64,000 nt of DNA from SSF14 sp037045585 (GTDB lineage Bacteria > Actinomycetota > Acidimicrobiia > Acidimicrobiales > Microtrichaceae): the NCBI GenBank assembly GCA_037045585.1, contig JBAOIR010000022.1:86189-150188 (forward strand), written 5' to 3'. Positions within the stretch are counted from its first letter, which is position 1, and every line of letters begins with the position of its first letter. This document shows, piece after piece, positions 9,857 to 18,025 of this stretch. The translations under genes were made by a program, and so were the position numbers. The notes beneath the pieces are model-generated. The model was not told where the DNA came from, made no database searches, and was given only the letters and a program-made list of their open reading frames with translations.

Positions 9857-9931
9857 CGGTCCCGACGAGATTTGAACTCGCGACCTCCGCCTTGACAGGG
9901 CGGCGTGCACTCCAAACTGCACCACGGGACC
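9857..9931 (-). tRNA. tRNA-Asp: tRNA-Asp (GTC)
   Basis: Cloverleaf on the minus strand with acceptor GGTCCCG / CGGGACC, discriminator G, anticodon loop CTGTCAA (GTC) and T-arm GAGTTCAAATCTC. CCA is not encoded. It is upstream of tRNA-Phe and probably cotranscribed. Confidence 0.95.
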
Positions 9932-9986
9932 AGAACCGGAGGAGAGCATAGCGGGACCCGCGCGCACTCGTGGAATCGAAATTCGA

Positions 9987-10436
9987 TCAGCCCCGTCGAC
10001 GGCTCGGCGGCGGCCGGGTGTCGACCGGTTCGGCGACCCCCAACGCGTCGAGTCGAGCGGTGACGTCGGCGATGGTCACGTCGACCGCGTCGTCGGGCCG
10101 AACCGTGTCGCGGCGCACCGCCCAGGCCGCGAGGTCGTCGGCAAGTCGGTCGATCTGCTGAGCTGCGGCCAACACGCCGAGGAGCTGCGATCGGCCGTCG
10201 AGGTCGGTGCCCGAGCCCAGTGCCGCCCACAACTCCGGGCCGTCGGATCGGAGCACGGCGAGATCAGCGGCGAACGCGGCTTCGATCCGACGAACGACGT
10301 CGAGCAGCCGGCTCACCCGCATCGGTTGCGGTTGCGCGTAGCGGGTCAGCGCGGCCCGCAGGCTCCAGTTCTCGACCCGAGGTCGTTCCGGGAAATCGAC
10401 CAGTGCGGCGAGCTCGGGCGGTTGCAGTTCGGCCAC
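9987..10436 (-). CDS. Hypothetical protein
   Basis: Protein of 149 residues, soluble, mostly helical and rich in Ala, Leu, Arg and Asp. No recognisable motif, signal or membrane segment. It starts with ATG and lies upstream of the tRNA pair on the same strand. Codon use matches the GC-rich surroundings. I cannot assign a function. Confidence 0.6.
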   Translation of the reverse strand: MAELQPPELAALVDFPERPRVENWSLRAALTRYAQPQPMRVSRLLDVVRRIEAAFAADLAVLRSDGPELWAALGSGTDLDGRSQLLGVLAAAQQIDRLADDLAAWAVRRDTVRPDDAVDVTIADVTARLDALGVAEPVDTRPPPSRRRG

Positions 10437-10473
10437 CCCGAGATCATGGCAGCCGACCGGCTCCCGGGCGGTA

Positions 10474-10701
10474 TCAACCCGGGAACGCGCCGCCGAGCAG
10501 TGCGGCGAGGGCCGCGATGATGAGGGCAGCGCCGGCCTGCAGGGCGAACACGTTCGCTCCGAGGCACACGAGGCCGCCCATGTCGGGCTGGTCGATTCCG
10601 CTGCAGTCGACGTTGTTCAAACTGAGCTCACACGAGCTCGCGACCAGAGCGACCACGAGCAGGGTCGTCGTCAACACCATCATCCTGCGGTTCCGCGTCA
10701 T
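10474..10701 (-). CDS. Small lipoprotein/membrane protein
   Basis: Seventy-five residues. An N-terminal signal segment ends in LVASSC, a plausible lipobox. Two further cysteines (NVDC, LVCLG) and a second hydrophobic helix (AGAALIIAALAALLGGAF) follow. No family is recognised. It probably sits at the outer face of the membrane. Confidence 0.55.
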   Translation of the reverse strand: MTRNRRMMVLTTTLLVVALVASSCELSLNNVDCSGIDQPDMGGLVCLGANVFALQAGAALIIAALAALLGGAFPG

Positions 10702-10785
10702 CGTGCCCTCCCCGGCGCCGTCGATGCACGGAACCTATCGGGTCGGCTCGTCGCGAGCGGCGGAACGTGCACCCCACCAGCGAGG

Positions 10786-10925
10786 GCCCCAACCGGCACC
10801 GCTTCGCCGCCCGCGACATCCTCCGGTGCAACCGACGGCTGGTACCCCCAACGGCACCGCTTCGAACCGTCGGCCCGGAGGGTCGACATCCTCCGGCGCA
10901 ACCGACGGTTTGGTACCCCCAACGG
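10786..10925. repeat. Degenerate tandem repeat of the tRNA-Glu 3' end
   Basis: Two to three imperfect units with spacing of about 60-71 bases. Shared blocks are ccccaacggcaccgcttcg (10786, 10846), gacatcctccggygcaaccg (10815, 10885) and ggtaccccca (10841, 10912). The last block is the 3' end of the tRNA-Glu gene, so the repeats look like duplications of the tRNA tail. Confidence 0.65.
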
Positions 10926-10986
10926 GATTCGAACCCGTGCTGTCGCCGTGAAAGGGCGATGTCCTAGGCCGCTAGACGATGGGGGC
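10911..10986 (-). tRNA. tRNA-Glu: tRNA-Glu (TTC)
   Basis: Cloverleaf on the minus strand: acceptor GCCCCCA with TGGGGGT, anticodon loop CTTTCAC (TTC), T-arm GGGTTCGAATCCC. The terminal CCA seems to be encoded at 10911-10913. Its 3' end is repeated downstream. Confidence 0.93.
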
Positions 10987-11098
10987 AAGTGCACGGCCGC
11001 GCACGTCCGAATGTAGCAGCGATGCCCACACTCCCTTTCGACCGTCGCCGGTACACTCGGCCCGGCAGTCGCCCGGAGCTACGGAGCGCGGACCAAGG

Positions 11099-12580
11099 AT
11101 GTCGATGTACCCCGATCCGTACGGTGCCTACTGGCCGCCGCCCCCGCCCAGCGGACCCTCCGTGCGCACCCGGGTGGGGCTCGCGATGGCGGCAGCGCTC
11201 GCGCTCGTGGGGGCGAGCGCAGTCGCCGGCGCCGTGGTGTTCGACGGCGGCCCGATCTACCCCGAACGGTGGGACCCCCGGGTCGCCGAGATCGCCCGAT
11301 TCGTCGAGGAGGAGCGTGGCCACACGTACCGGCATCCGGTGCGCGTGTACTTCCTCGCTCCCGACCGCTACCGCGAGATCGCCGGAGGCGGTCCCGACGA
11401 GGCCGCACCCACCGACGAGGAGCGCGAGTACTCCGAGAACACCGTGGCCGAGTACCGGGCCCTCGGTCTGATGGAGGGCGATCCCGACCTCCTCGCCGCC
11501 AACGAGACGATGCAGGACTCGGGCACACTCGCCTTCTACTCACCCGAGGACGATGTCGTGAACGTGCGGGGGACCGACATCACGCCGGCGATGCGCGTCA
11601 CGCTCGCCCATGAGCTGACCCACGCGCTGCAGGACCAGTACTTCGACCTCTCGCCCATCGGCGACGCGGCCACGGCCGACGAGTCCGGTGCAGCGCGTGC
11701 CATCGTCGAGGGCGACGCCGTCTCGGTCGAGGATGCCTACGTGGCGGCGATGTCGGACGAGGACCGCGCCGATTACGAGCGGGAGTCGTCGAGCGACAGC
11801 GACGCCGCGGACACCGACCTCGGCGACGTCCCCGCGGTGCTGCAGGTGCTGTTCGGCTCGTACTACGCGGTCGGAAACGCCTTCGTGGAGTTCTGGCAGG
11901 CGGATCCGAGCGGGGTCGTCGACCGCGAGAACATCGACGCGGTGCTGCGGAGGTTGCCGAGGGGTTCGCATCAGTTGTTCGAACCGGCCCGGTATCTCGA
12001 CTTCACCGAGCCCCAGGTCGTGGAGCCTCCCGTCGACGAGTCGTCGAGCGACGAGTTCGAGCGGAGCTCGCACGGGGTCGACTTGTTGTACGTCATGCTG
12101 GCCGAGCGGATCGACCCGTTGACGGCGCTGCGCGCCACCGACGGATGGTGGGGCGATGCCTACGTCGCAGCGGTCGGCGACAACGACAAGATGTGTGTGT
12201 CCTCGCGGGTCGCCTTCGGGGCCGAGCAGGACGTGACCGAGTTCCGCGATGCGCTCGAGGAGTGGTCGACGACGATGCCGACCGATGCCGAGGTGGCGAT
12301 CCGCAACGACGACGAACCGCTGCAGGTGACGTTCACCTCCTGTGATCCGGGGCCGCTCGCGGAGATGAACCTGACCGATCAGGCGGGGCCGGCGCTCGCG
12401 TTTCCGGTGACTCGGTTGCGCGCTGCGGCCGACGCCGTGTCCAACGGACGGACCCGGGAGTCCGCGCTCTGCTACGGCCAGGCACTGATCGATCGGCTCA
12501 CGCTCACCGACCTGCAGTCCGACGAACGCACCCCGGCGATCACGACGGCGCTCGAGGAGGCCGCGGCGGCCTGCCCCTGA
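11099..12580 (+). CDS. Membrane-anchored HExxH putative metallopeptidase
   Basis: Protein of 493 residues. A proline-rich start (YWPPPPPSGP) leads to one membrane helix (about residues 22-45, GLAMAAALALVGASAVAGAV). The large outer domain contains the zinc-protease motif VTLAHELTHALQDQY, with a downstream acidic region that could give the third ligand. The rest is acidic with no known domain. Family members in actinobacteria are uncharacterised. Start chosen at the ATG at 11099; a second ATG lies at 11105. The gene is monocistronic and convergent with kup. Confidence 0.75.
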   Translation: MSMYPDPYGAYWPPPPPSGPSVRTRVGLAMAAALALVGASAVAGAVVFDGGPIYPERWDPRVAEIARFVEEERGHTYRHPVRVYFLAPDRYREIAGGGPDEAAPTDEEREYSENTVAEYRALGLMEGDPDLLAANETMQDSGTLAFYSPEDDVVNVRGTDITPAMRVTLAHELTHALQDQYFDLSPIGDAATADESGAARAIVEGDAVSVEDAYVAAMSDEDRADYERESSSDSDAADTDLGDVPAVLQVLFGSYYAVGNAFVEFWQADPSGVVDRENIDAVLRRLPRGSHQLFEPARYLDFTEPQVVEPPVDESSSDEFERSSHGVDLLYVMLAERIDPLTALRATDGWWGDAYVAAVGDNDKMCVSSRVAFGAEQDVTEFRDALEEWSTTMPTDAEVAIRNDDEPLQVTFTSCDPGPLAEMNLTDQAGPALAFPVTRLRAAADAVSNGRTRESALCYGQALIDRLTLTDLQSDERTPAITTALEEAAAACP

Positions 12581-12613
12581 GCGACCTGCCGAGCGGCGTC
12601 GGCCGCGGTCAGA

Positions 12614-14506
12614 TCACAGCTCGACCTGGACGCCCAGTTCGATGGTGCGGTCGGGCGGGAGCTTGAAGAAGACGTCGGCCGTCGTCGCGTTGCGCAACAT
12701 CGTGACGAAGAGGCGCTCCCGCCACTTGGCCATTCCCGGTCGGTCGGTGACCCGGAGGGTCTCGCGTCCGAGCACGAACGTCGCCGCCGAGAAGTCGAGG
12801 CCCGTGAGGCGCGCGCCGTCGGTGGCGAGTAGCAGCGGGATGTCGAGGTCGTCGGAGAAGCCGGCGTGGTGCACGAGTCGGTGGACACCGTGGCCGAGGT
12901 CGTCGTAGGTGAGGCGGTCGTCCCCGAACACGTGCGGTCGGTTCTCGACCTTGACGGCGAGCACGACCACGGCGGCCGGGAGCACCGACGCGTGGCGGAG
13001 GTGGGACGACAATGCCTGCGGCACGATGTCGGGATTGGAACCGAGATACACCCCGACGCCGGGACCACGCAGGATCGGCGTGTCGCCGAGATTCTCGATG
13101 AAGTCGAGCAGCTGCAGGTTGCGGTGCTCGATGCGTTCCGCGGTGATCTTTCGGCCGGCGAACCAGGTGGTGAGGACGATGAGGAAACCGGCACCGATCA
13201 CGAGCGGCACCCAGCCGCCGTCGGGGATCTTCGGGAGGTTGGCGCCGAGGAACCCGAGATCCATCACCATGAACAGGGTGCAGAGCGGCAACGTCTTGGC
13301 GGTGCTCCAGCCGAAGCGGATACGGGCGACGCGGTAGAAGAGGACCGTGGTGATCGCCATGGTGGCGGTTACCGCGAGGCCGTACGCCGCTGCGAGGTTC
13401 GACGATGTCTTGAACCCGAGCACCAGGCCGACACACGCGGCGAGCAGCAGCCAGTTGATGGCGGGGACGTAGATCTGGCCCTCTTCGCTCTCCGACGTGT
13501 GGGTGATCTTCACCCGCGGCAGGTAGCCGAGTTGCACGGCTTGCCGGGTGAGCGAGAACGCCCCTGAGATCAGGGCCTGCGAGGCGATGACGGTCGCGCA
13601 GGTGGCGAGGATGACGAGGGGCCACAGCGCCCAGCGGGGCGCCATCTCGTAGAAGGGGTTCTCGAACCGCTTACCGGGGTTCGAGAGCATCATGGCGCCC
13701 TGGCCGAAGTAGTTGAGGAGCAGCGCCGGCAGGACCAGTCCGTACCAGGCGAACTTGATGGGGTTCCGACCGAAGTGGCCCATGTCGGCGTAGAGGGCCT
13801 CGCCGCCGGTCACGACCAGGAACACCGAGCCCAGCACGAGGAATCCGAGGATGCCGTTGTGCACCATGAAGGCCACGGCGAAGTGGGGAGACAGCGCCCG
13901 GAGGATGCTCAGGTCATCCGCGATGTGGCTGACCCCGAGCACCCCGAGCACGAGGAACCACACCACCATGATCGGGCCGAACACCTTGCCGACCGCTGCG
14001 GTGCCCCGTTTCTGCACTGCGAACAGGGCCACGAGAATGGCGACCGCGATGGGGATGATGTAGTCGTCGAGTTCGGTCGTCACGACCTTGACACCTTCGA
14101 CCGCCGACAGCACCGAGATCGCCGGCGTGATCATGCCGTCGCCGTAGAGCAGTGACGCCCCGAAGAGGCCGAGCAGCACGAGCCACCGGGTTGAACCGCC
14201 CAGCAGCGAGCCCGACGGTCGCACGAGTGCCGTGAGCGCCAGGATTCCACCCTCGCCCCCGTTGTCGGCTCGCATCACGAAGAGCAGGTACTTGATCGAG
14301 ATGATGATGACGAGCGCCCAGAACACGAGGGACAGGAGCCCCAACACGTTCCCCTCGTCGACGATGAGCTGCCGACCGTGGTGTTCGTGGAACGACTCAC
14401 GTAGCGCGTAGAGCGGGCTGGTGCCGATGTCGCCGAAGACGACGCCGAGGGCGCCGAGCGTGAGCGCCTTCATCGACGAACTGTGGTGACCAGGGGAGTC
14501 CGACAT
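12614..14506 (-). CDS. kup: Low-affinity potassium transporter Kup
   Basis: Proton-coupled potassium uptake protein of 630 residues. The N-terminus LTLGALGVVFGDIGTSPLYA is the Kup hallmark. About twelve membrane helices follow to about residue 450, then a C-terminal cytoplasmic domain (RVTDRPGMAKWRERLFVTM). Length and sequence are typical. With kdp at the window start this genome has two potassium uptake systems. It is last in a minus-strand run behind ctaA, clpS and the DUF2017 gene. Confidence 0.96.
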   Translation of the reverse strand: MSDSPGHHSSSMKALTLGALGVVFGDIGTSPLYALRESFHEHHGRQLIVDEGNVLGLLSLVFWALVIIISIKYLLFVMRADNGGEGGILALTALVRPSGSLLGGSTRWLVLLGLFGASLLYGDGMITPAISVLSAVEGVKVVTTELDDYIIPIAVAILVALFAVQKRGTAAVGKVFGPIMVVWFLVLGVLGVSHIADDLSILRALSPHFAVAFMVHNGILGFLVLGSVFLVVTGGEALYADMGHFGRNPIKFAWYGLVLPALLLNYFGQGAMMLSNPGKRFENPFYEMAPRWALWPLVILATCATVIASQALISGAFSLTRQAVQLGYLPRVKITHTSESEEGQIYVPAINWLLLAACVGLVLGFKTSSNLAAAYGLAVTATMAITTVLFYRVARIRFGWSTAKTLPLCTLFMVMDLGFLGANLPKIPDGGWVPLVIGAGFLIVLTTWFAGRKITAERIEHRNLQLLDFIENLGDTPILRGPGVGVYLGSNPDIVPQALSSHLRHASVLPAAVVVLAVKVENRPHVFGDDRLTYDDLGHGVHRLVHHAGFSDDLDIPLLLATDGARLTGLDFSAATFVLGRETLRVTDRPGMAKWRERLFVTMLRNATTADVFFKLPPDRTIELGVQVEL

Positions 14507-14567
14507 ATGTCTGCAAGATCCTAGAGCGATCGGGGCTGCGCCCAGCGAACTCTGGCTCTCCGACTGG

Positions 14568-15470
14568 TCACAGGCCCCCGCTGAGCGCGTCGACGGTGCG
14601 GCCGAGGAGGTGGGTCAGGCTCTCGTAGACGATGCGGTCGGTGCGCGTGGCGCCGTCGGGGTCGGCGGGGAACCCGCTCTCGTCGACGTCGAGTTGTGTG
14701 CCGAGCACCAGGCGGGCGTCGTTGAGGCATCGCATGAAGGCGTTGAGCTCGTCCTCGGTGCACGAACGCCGGGTCATGAGCTCCTCGGTGACCTGCAGCG
14801 CAGCGAGGCGTTTGTCGATGAGCTCGCCGCGGATGAGGACGTCCCATCCGGCATTGCGCTCGGCATCGGATCCGTACGCCGACGGGAACAGGCGCGAGAT
14901 CGCCGGGTCGTCGCTGCTCATCAACGACCGCAGCTCGGCGATGGCTTCGCGGACGAGTGCTCGGTCGACCAGGCTCCACCGCAACGTGAACGTCCCGTCG
15001 TCGCGGGGTCGGATGCGGGTGAGGAACATGTCCTCGCAGTCTGCTGCCAGTTTGCCGATCGCAGCCACCCAGGCCAGCTCCCGTTCCAGGTCGGCCCCGT
15101 CGGGATCGTCGGCCTGCAGGCTGAGCGACCAGATGGTGGTCAGGAGTTCCGACGACTGGGTGAGGTCGACGAGCTCGAGGTAGTCGAGCGTCGCCGGTGA
15201 CCGCCGAACGATGTCGAGACACGTCGAGGAGGCGTCGTCGATCAGTCGGGCGATCTCGGCGCGCTCGAGCAGCCGCCGCCCGGTGGGCGAGTCGACCTCG
15301 ACGGTGAGTTCGGTCGAGAACGCGTCCGCTGCCTGCTCGAGGCGCGCGACCATCGACGCGAGGCGCTCCGGTGGGAGGGCGATCGTGAACTCGTCGTCAT
15401 CGCCGAGCACGATCCACGGCGGCTCGTCATCGAGATCGCGCTCGTCGGCGCCGGACCAGGCGTCGGGCAT
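14568..15470 (-). CDS. DUF2017 family protein with N-terminal extension
   Basis: Protein of 300 residues. The C-terminal half (about residues 140-300, with SLVDRALVREAIAELRSLM and FPSAYGSDAERNAGWDVLIR) resembles DUF2017, an actinobacterial family nearly always encoded next to clpS. DUF2017 proteins are usually shorter (about 180-200 residues); the N-terminal 130 residues here include a second helical segment (PTGRRLLERAEIARLIDDAS). The start lies 5 bases after the clpS stop. A role in ClpS/ClpP-linked proteolysis is an inference from neighbourhood only. Confidence 0.75.
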   Translation of the reverse strand: MPDAWSGADERDLDDEPPWIVLGDDDEFTIALPPERLASMVARLEQAADAFSTELTVEVDSPTGRRLLERAEIARLIDDASSTCLDIVRRSPATLDYLELVDLTQSSELLTTIWSLSLQADDPDGADLERELAWVAAIGKLAADCEDMFLTRIRPRDDGTFTLRWSLVDRALVREAIAELRSLMSSDDPAISRLFPSAYGSDAERNAGWDVLIRGELIDKRLAALQVTEELMTRRSCTEDELNAFMRCLNDARLVLGTQLDVDESGFPADPDGATRTDRIVYESLTHLLGRTVDALSGGL

Positions 15471-15475
15471 GCCGC

Positions 15476-15778
15476 TCAGTCGTCCTGCTGCATGGTGGCC
15501 CAGAGGCCGTGCTCGTGGAGTCGGAAGACGTCGCGTTCGGCCGATTCCCGCGTGCCGCTGCTCACGGCGGCGCGTCCGTTGAGGTGCACCTCCAACATGA
15601 GCTGATGCGCTTTGGACTCGGAGTACCCGAACAGCTTCCGCAGCACGAAGGTCACGTAGGGCATGAGATTGATGGGGTCGTTCCAGACGAGTACGACCCA
15701 CGGTCGCTCGACGCCGACCGTCTCGTCGGGCTCGAGCACCCCGACGGGGCTGGACGGCTCGAAGGTGGGCTCGCTCAT
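15476..15778 (-). CDS. clpS: ATP-dependent Clp protease adaptor ClpS
   Basis: Adaptor that delivers N-degron proteins to Clp ATPase. The 100-residue protein has the substrate pocket motif VLVWNDPINLMPYV and the helix VLRKLFGYSESKAHQLMLEVH. It starts 10 bases after ctaA and is followed by DUF2017, the standard actinobacterial pairing. Confidence 0.95.
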   Translation of the reverse strand: MSEPTFEPSSPVGVLEPDETVGVERPWVVLVWNDPINLMPYVTFVLRKLFGYSESKAHQLMLEVHLNGRAAVSSGTRESAERDVFRLHEHGLWATMQQDD

Positions 15779-15788
15779 CGGGTCGCCG

Positions 15789-16778
15789 TCACCGGCCGAC
15801 GGGGGCGCCGGCCCGATCGGCGCTGCGCGACTCGTTCACCGGGCTGGGCGAGGGTGCGGCGTCCGCCGTGACGAAACCGACGCGGAGGGCCATGACCCAC
15901 ACGACGATGGCGCCGGCGACATGGAACCCGACCATGAGCGCCGGAACGCCGCTGAAGTACTGCACGTAGCCGAGCGCACCCTGTGCGACGACGACCACCA
16001 GCAAGTGGGTGCACGTCTGGAAGGCCGCGGGCGTGCGGTCGCGGAGCCGGAGCGCAGTCACGATCGTCGTGAGGCAGAGCAGCCAAACGAGGATCGAGTG
16101 GATCCGCACGACCGAGCTGACGTCGAAGGGCAACCGCTCGACCACGTGCTCGACGCCGGCGGAATCGGGGAACGCGCCAGGATGCTTGCCGGCCGAGGTC
16201 ACCATCGTTCCACTGACGAGCACGGCGGTGCCGAGTCCGACGAGGACCTTCGCTTCGGTGGTCCAGCGGCGCGGCGCCGGCGGTGCCACGGTGCCGTCGA
16301 GGACCTCGGGGCGGTCGAGATCCTCGTCGGCGGCCCGGTGCATGAGGACCACGGCGGCCCAGACCAGCACCATGGAAACGAGGAAGTGGACGGCGACGAC
16401 GGAGTACTTCAGCTCGCTCAGCGTCACGAACGCACCGATGATGATCTGGGCGACGACCCCGGCCACGAGGAACCACGACCATCGGGTGAGGTCGCGGCGT
16501 CGGGGACGTCGGCGCATCGAACCGAGCACTGCGAGGGCCACTGACGCCGACACCAGCCCGGTGATGAGTCGGTTGACGAACTCGACCATGGGGTGGAACT
16601 CGAGGGGGGCGACCGGTTTGCCCTGCTCGCACAGCGGCCAGTCGGTGCAGCCGAGCCCCGAGCCCGTCAGCCGCACGGCGGCGCCGGTCACGATGATGGT
16701 CGCGAGCCCGGCCAGCGCGATCTGGGTGATGCGGACGTACTGGCGTGGAGTCGGCCGGAATCGGTCAGCGAGCAGCAC
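15789..16778 (-). CDS. ctaA: Heme A synthase CtaA/COX15
   Basis: Oxidises the C8 methyl of heme O to give heme A for aa3-type oxidases. The protein has 329 residues and eight membrane helices. It shows the family motif GAAVRLTGSGLGCTDWPLC, histidines in EFHPMVEFVNRL and VVAVHFLVSM, and the second-half counterparts VVRIHSILVW and VGFHVAGAIV. The gene is divergent from ctaB, the preceding step of the pathway, with about 160 bases between them for control. Confidence 0.95.
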   Translation of the reverse strand: MLLADRFRPTPRQYVRITQIALAGLATIIVTGAAVRLTGSGLGCTDWPLCEQGKPVAPLEFHPMVEFVNRLITGLVSASVALAVLGSMRRRPRRRDLTRWSWFLVAGVVAQIIIGAFVTLSELKYSVVAVHFLVSMVLVWAAVVLMHRAADEDLDRPEVLDGTVAPPAPRRWTTEAKVLVGLGTAVLVSGTMVTSAGKHPGAFPDSAGVEHVVERLPFDVSSVVRIHSILVWLLCLTTIVTALRLRDRTPAAFQTCTHLLVVVVAQGALGYVQYFSGVPALMVGFHVAGAIVVWVMALRVGFVTADAAPSPSPVNESRSADRAGAPVGR

Positions 16779-16939
16779 GTCGCCACCGTACGCCCCGCCG
16801 GCGCCGACGGGCCAGCGGGCCCCGGCCGCCGCCTCCGGCCCGGTGTTGCGTGAGGGTGACCGAGATGCGTCGACGGTCGGCGGGGCCGTCTCCGTGTCGC
16901 ATTGGCCATGCGGCCGGCAACGGACCTACCCTCTGGCCG

Positions 16940-17863
16940 GTGTCATCTTTGATCGCGACCCCCGTATCCACAGCTCCGGTGACGCACGGTGTGATGGCGA
17001 AAGTCGGCGGCTACGTCGCTCTCACCAAGCCCCGCATCATCGAACTCCTGTTGGTCAGCACCGTTCCGACGATGATCGTCGCCGAACGTGGGATCCCCTC
17101 GCTCTGGCTGATGTTCGCGACCGTCATCGGCGGCACGCTGTCGGCCGGCGGCGCCAACGCCATCAACATGTACGTCGACCGCGACATCGACGCCTTGATG
17201 GACCGCACCAAGGGTCGTCCGCTCGTCACGGGTGTGATGACGCCCCGCGCCGCGCTGGTGTTCGCCGTGGGGATCGAGATCGTCTCGTTCGCGTTCCTCT
17301 GGGCGTTTGTGAACCTGCTGTCGGCGGTCCTCGCCGTGTCGGCGTGTCTCTTCTACGTCTTCGTGTACACGCTCTGGCTCAAGCGGACCTCCGAGCGCAA
17401 CATCGTCATCGGCGGCGCCGCCGGCGCTGCCCCGGTCCTGATCGGGTGGTCAGCGGTCACCAACAGCCTGTCGTGGGCCCCCGTGGTGCTGTTCGCCGTG
17501 ATGTTCTACTGGACACCGCCCCACTTCTGGGCCCTGGCCATCAAGTACAAGGACGACTACACCAAGGCCGACGTGCCGATGCTGCCGTCGGTCGCCGCGT
17601 ACGAGACGGTGACCCGCAAGATCATCGCCTACACGGTGGTGGTCGTGGCCCTGACGTTCGTCTTCGGCCCCGTTGCCGACCTCGGCGCCGTCTACCTGGT
17701 GTCCGCCGGCGTGCTCGGCGCCGTGTTCCTCGCCCTGGCCGTCAAGGTGCACCGCACCGAATCGGCGGCCGCTGCGATGAAGCTGTTCACGTACTCCATC
17801 ACCTACATCACGCTGCTCTTCGGGGCGATGGCGGTCGATGTACTCGTGAAGCACGGTGCCTGA
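16940..17863 (+). CDS. ctaB: Protoheme IX farnesyltransferase (heme O synthase) CtaB
   Basis: Integral membrane prenyltransferase making heme O. The first helix region reads VALTKPRIIELLLVSTVP. The aspartate-rich motif is NAINMYVDRDIDALMDRT, followed by RPLVTG; the second is YWTPPHFWALAIKYKDDY. I chose the GTG at 16940, giving 307 residues, the usual family length; the upstream open frame is not conserved-looking. ctaB stands ahead of the oxidase block. Confidence 0.95.
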   Translation: MSSLIATPVSTAPVTHGVMAKVGGYVALTKPRIIELLLVSTVPTMIVAERGIPSLWLMFATVIGGTLSAGGANAINMYVDRDIDALMDRTKGRPLVTGVMTPRAALVFAVGIEIVSFAFLWAFVNLLSAVLAVSACLFYVFVYTLWLKRTSERNIVIGGAAGAAPVLIGWSAVTNSLSWAPVVLFAVMFYWTPPHFWALAIKYKDDYTKADVPMLPSVAAYETVTRKIIAYTVVVVALTFVFGPVADLGAVYLVSAGVLGAVFLALAVKVHRTESAAAAMKLFTYSITYITLLFGAMAVDVLVKHGA

Positions 17864-18025
17864 GGTGGCGATCAGGAACCGAGTTGACGCCGGTAAGATG
17901 ACCACCCGGTTTTCCCCAGCAGATGGATGCCGAAGTAGTGTCCTCTGCCGCAGTACCGTCCGGGCAGCGCGCCGCCGCGCCGCGACGTCCGTCCGTTCGA
18001 ACGATCACGAGCCTCGAGGCAACAC

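Noticed and set aside
10979..11098. N-terminal extension of the HExxH protein from 10979
   Set aside because: It starts inside tRNA-Glu and has no conserved sequence; the ATG at 11099 is preferred.
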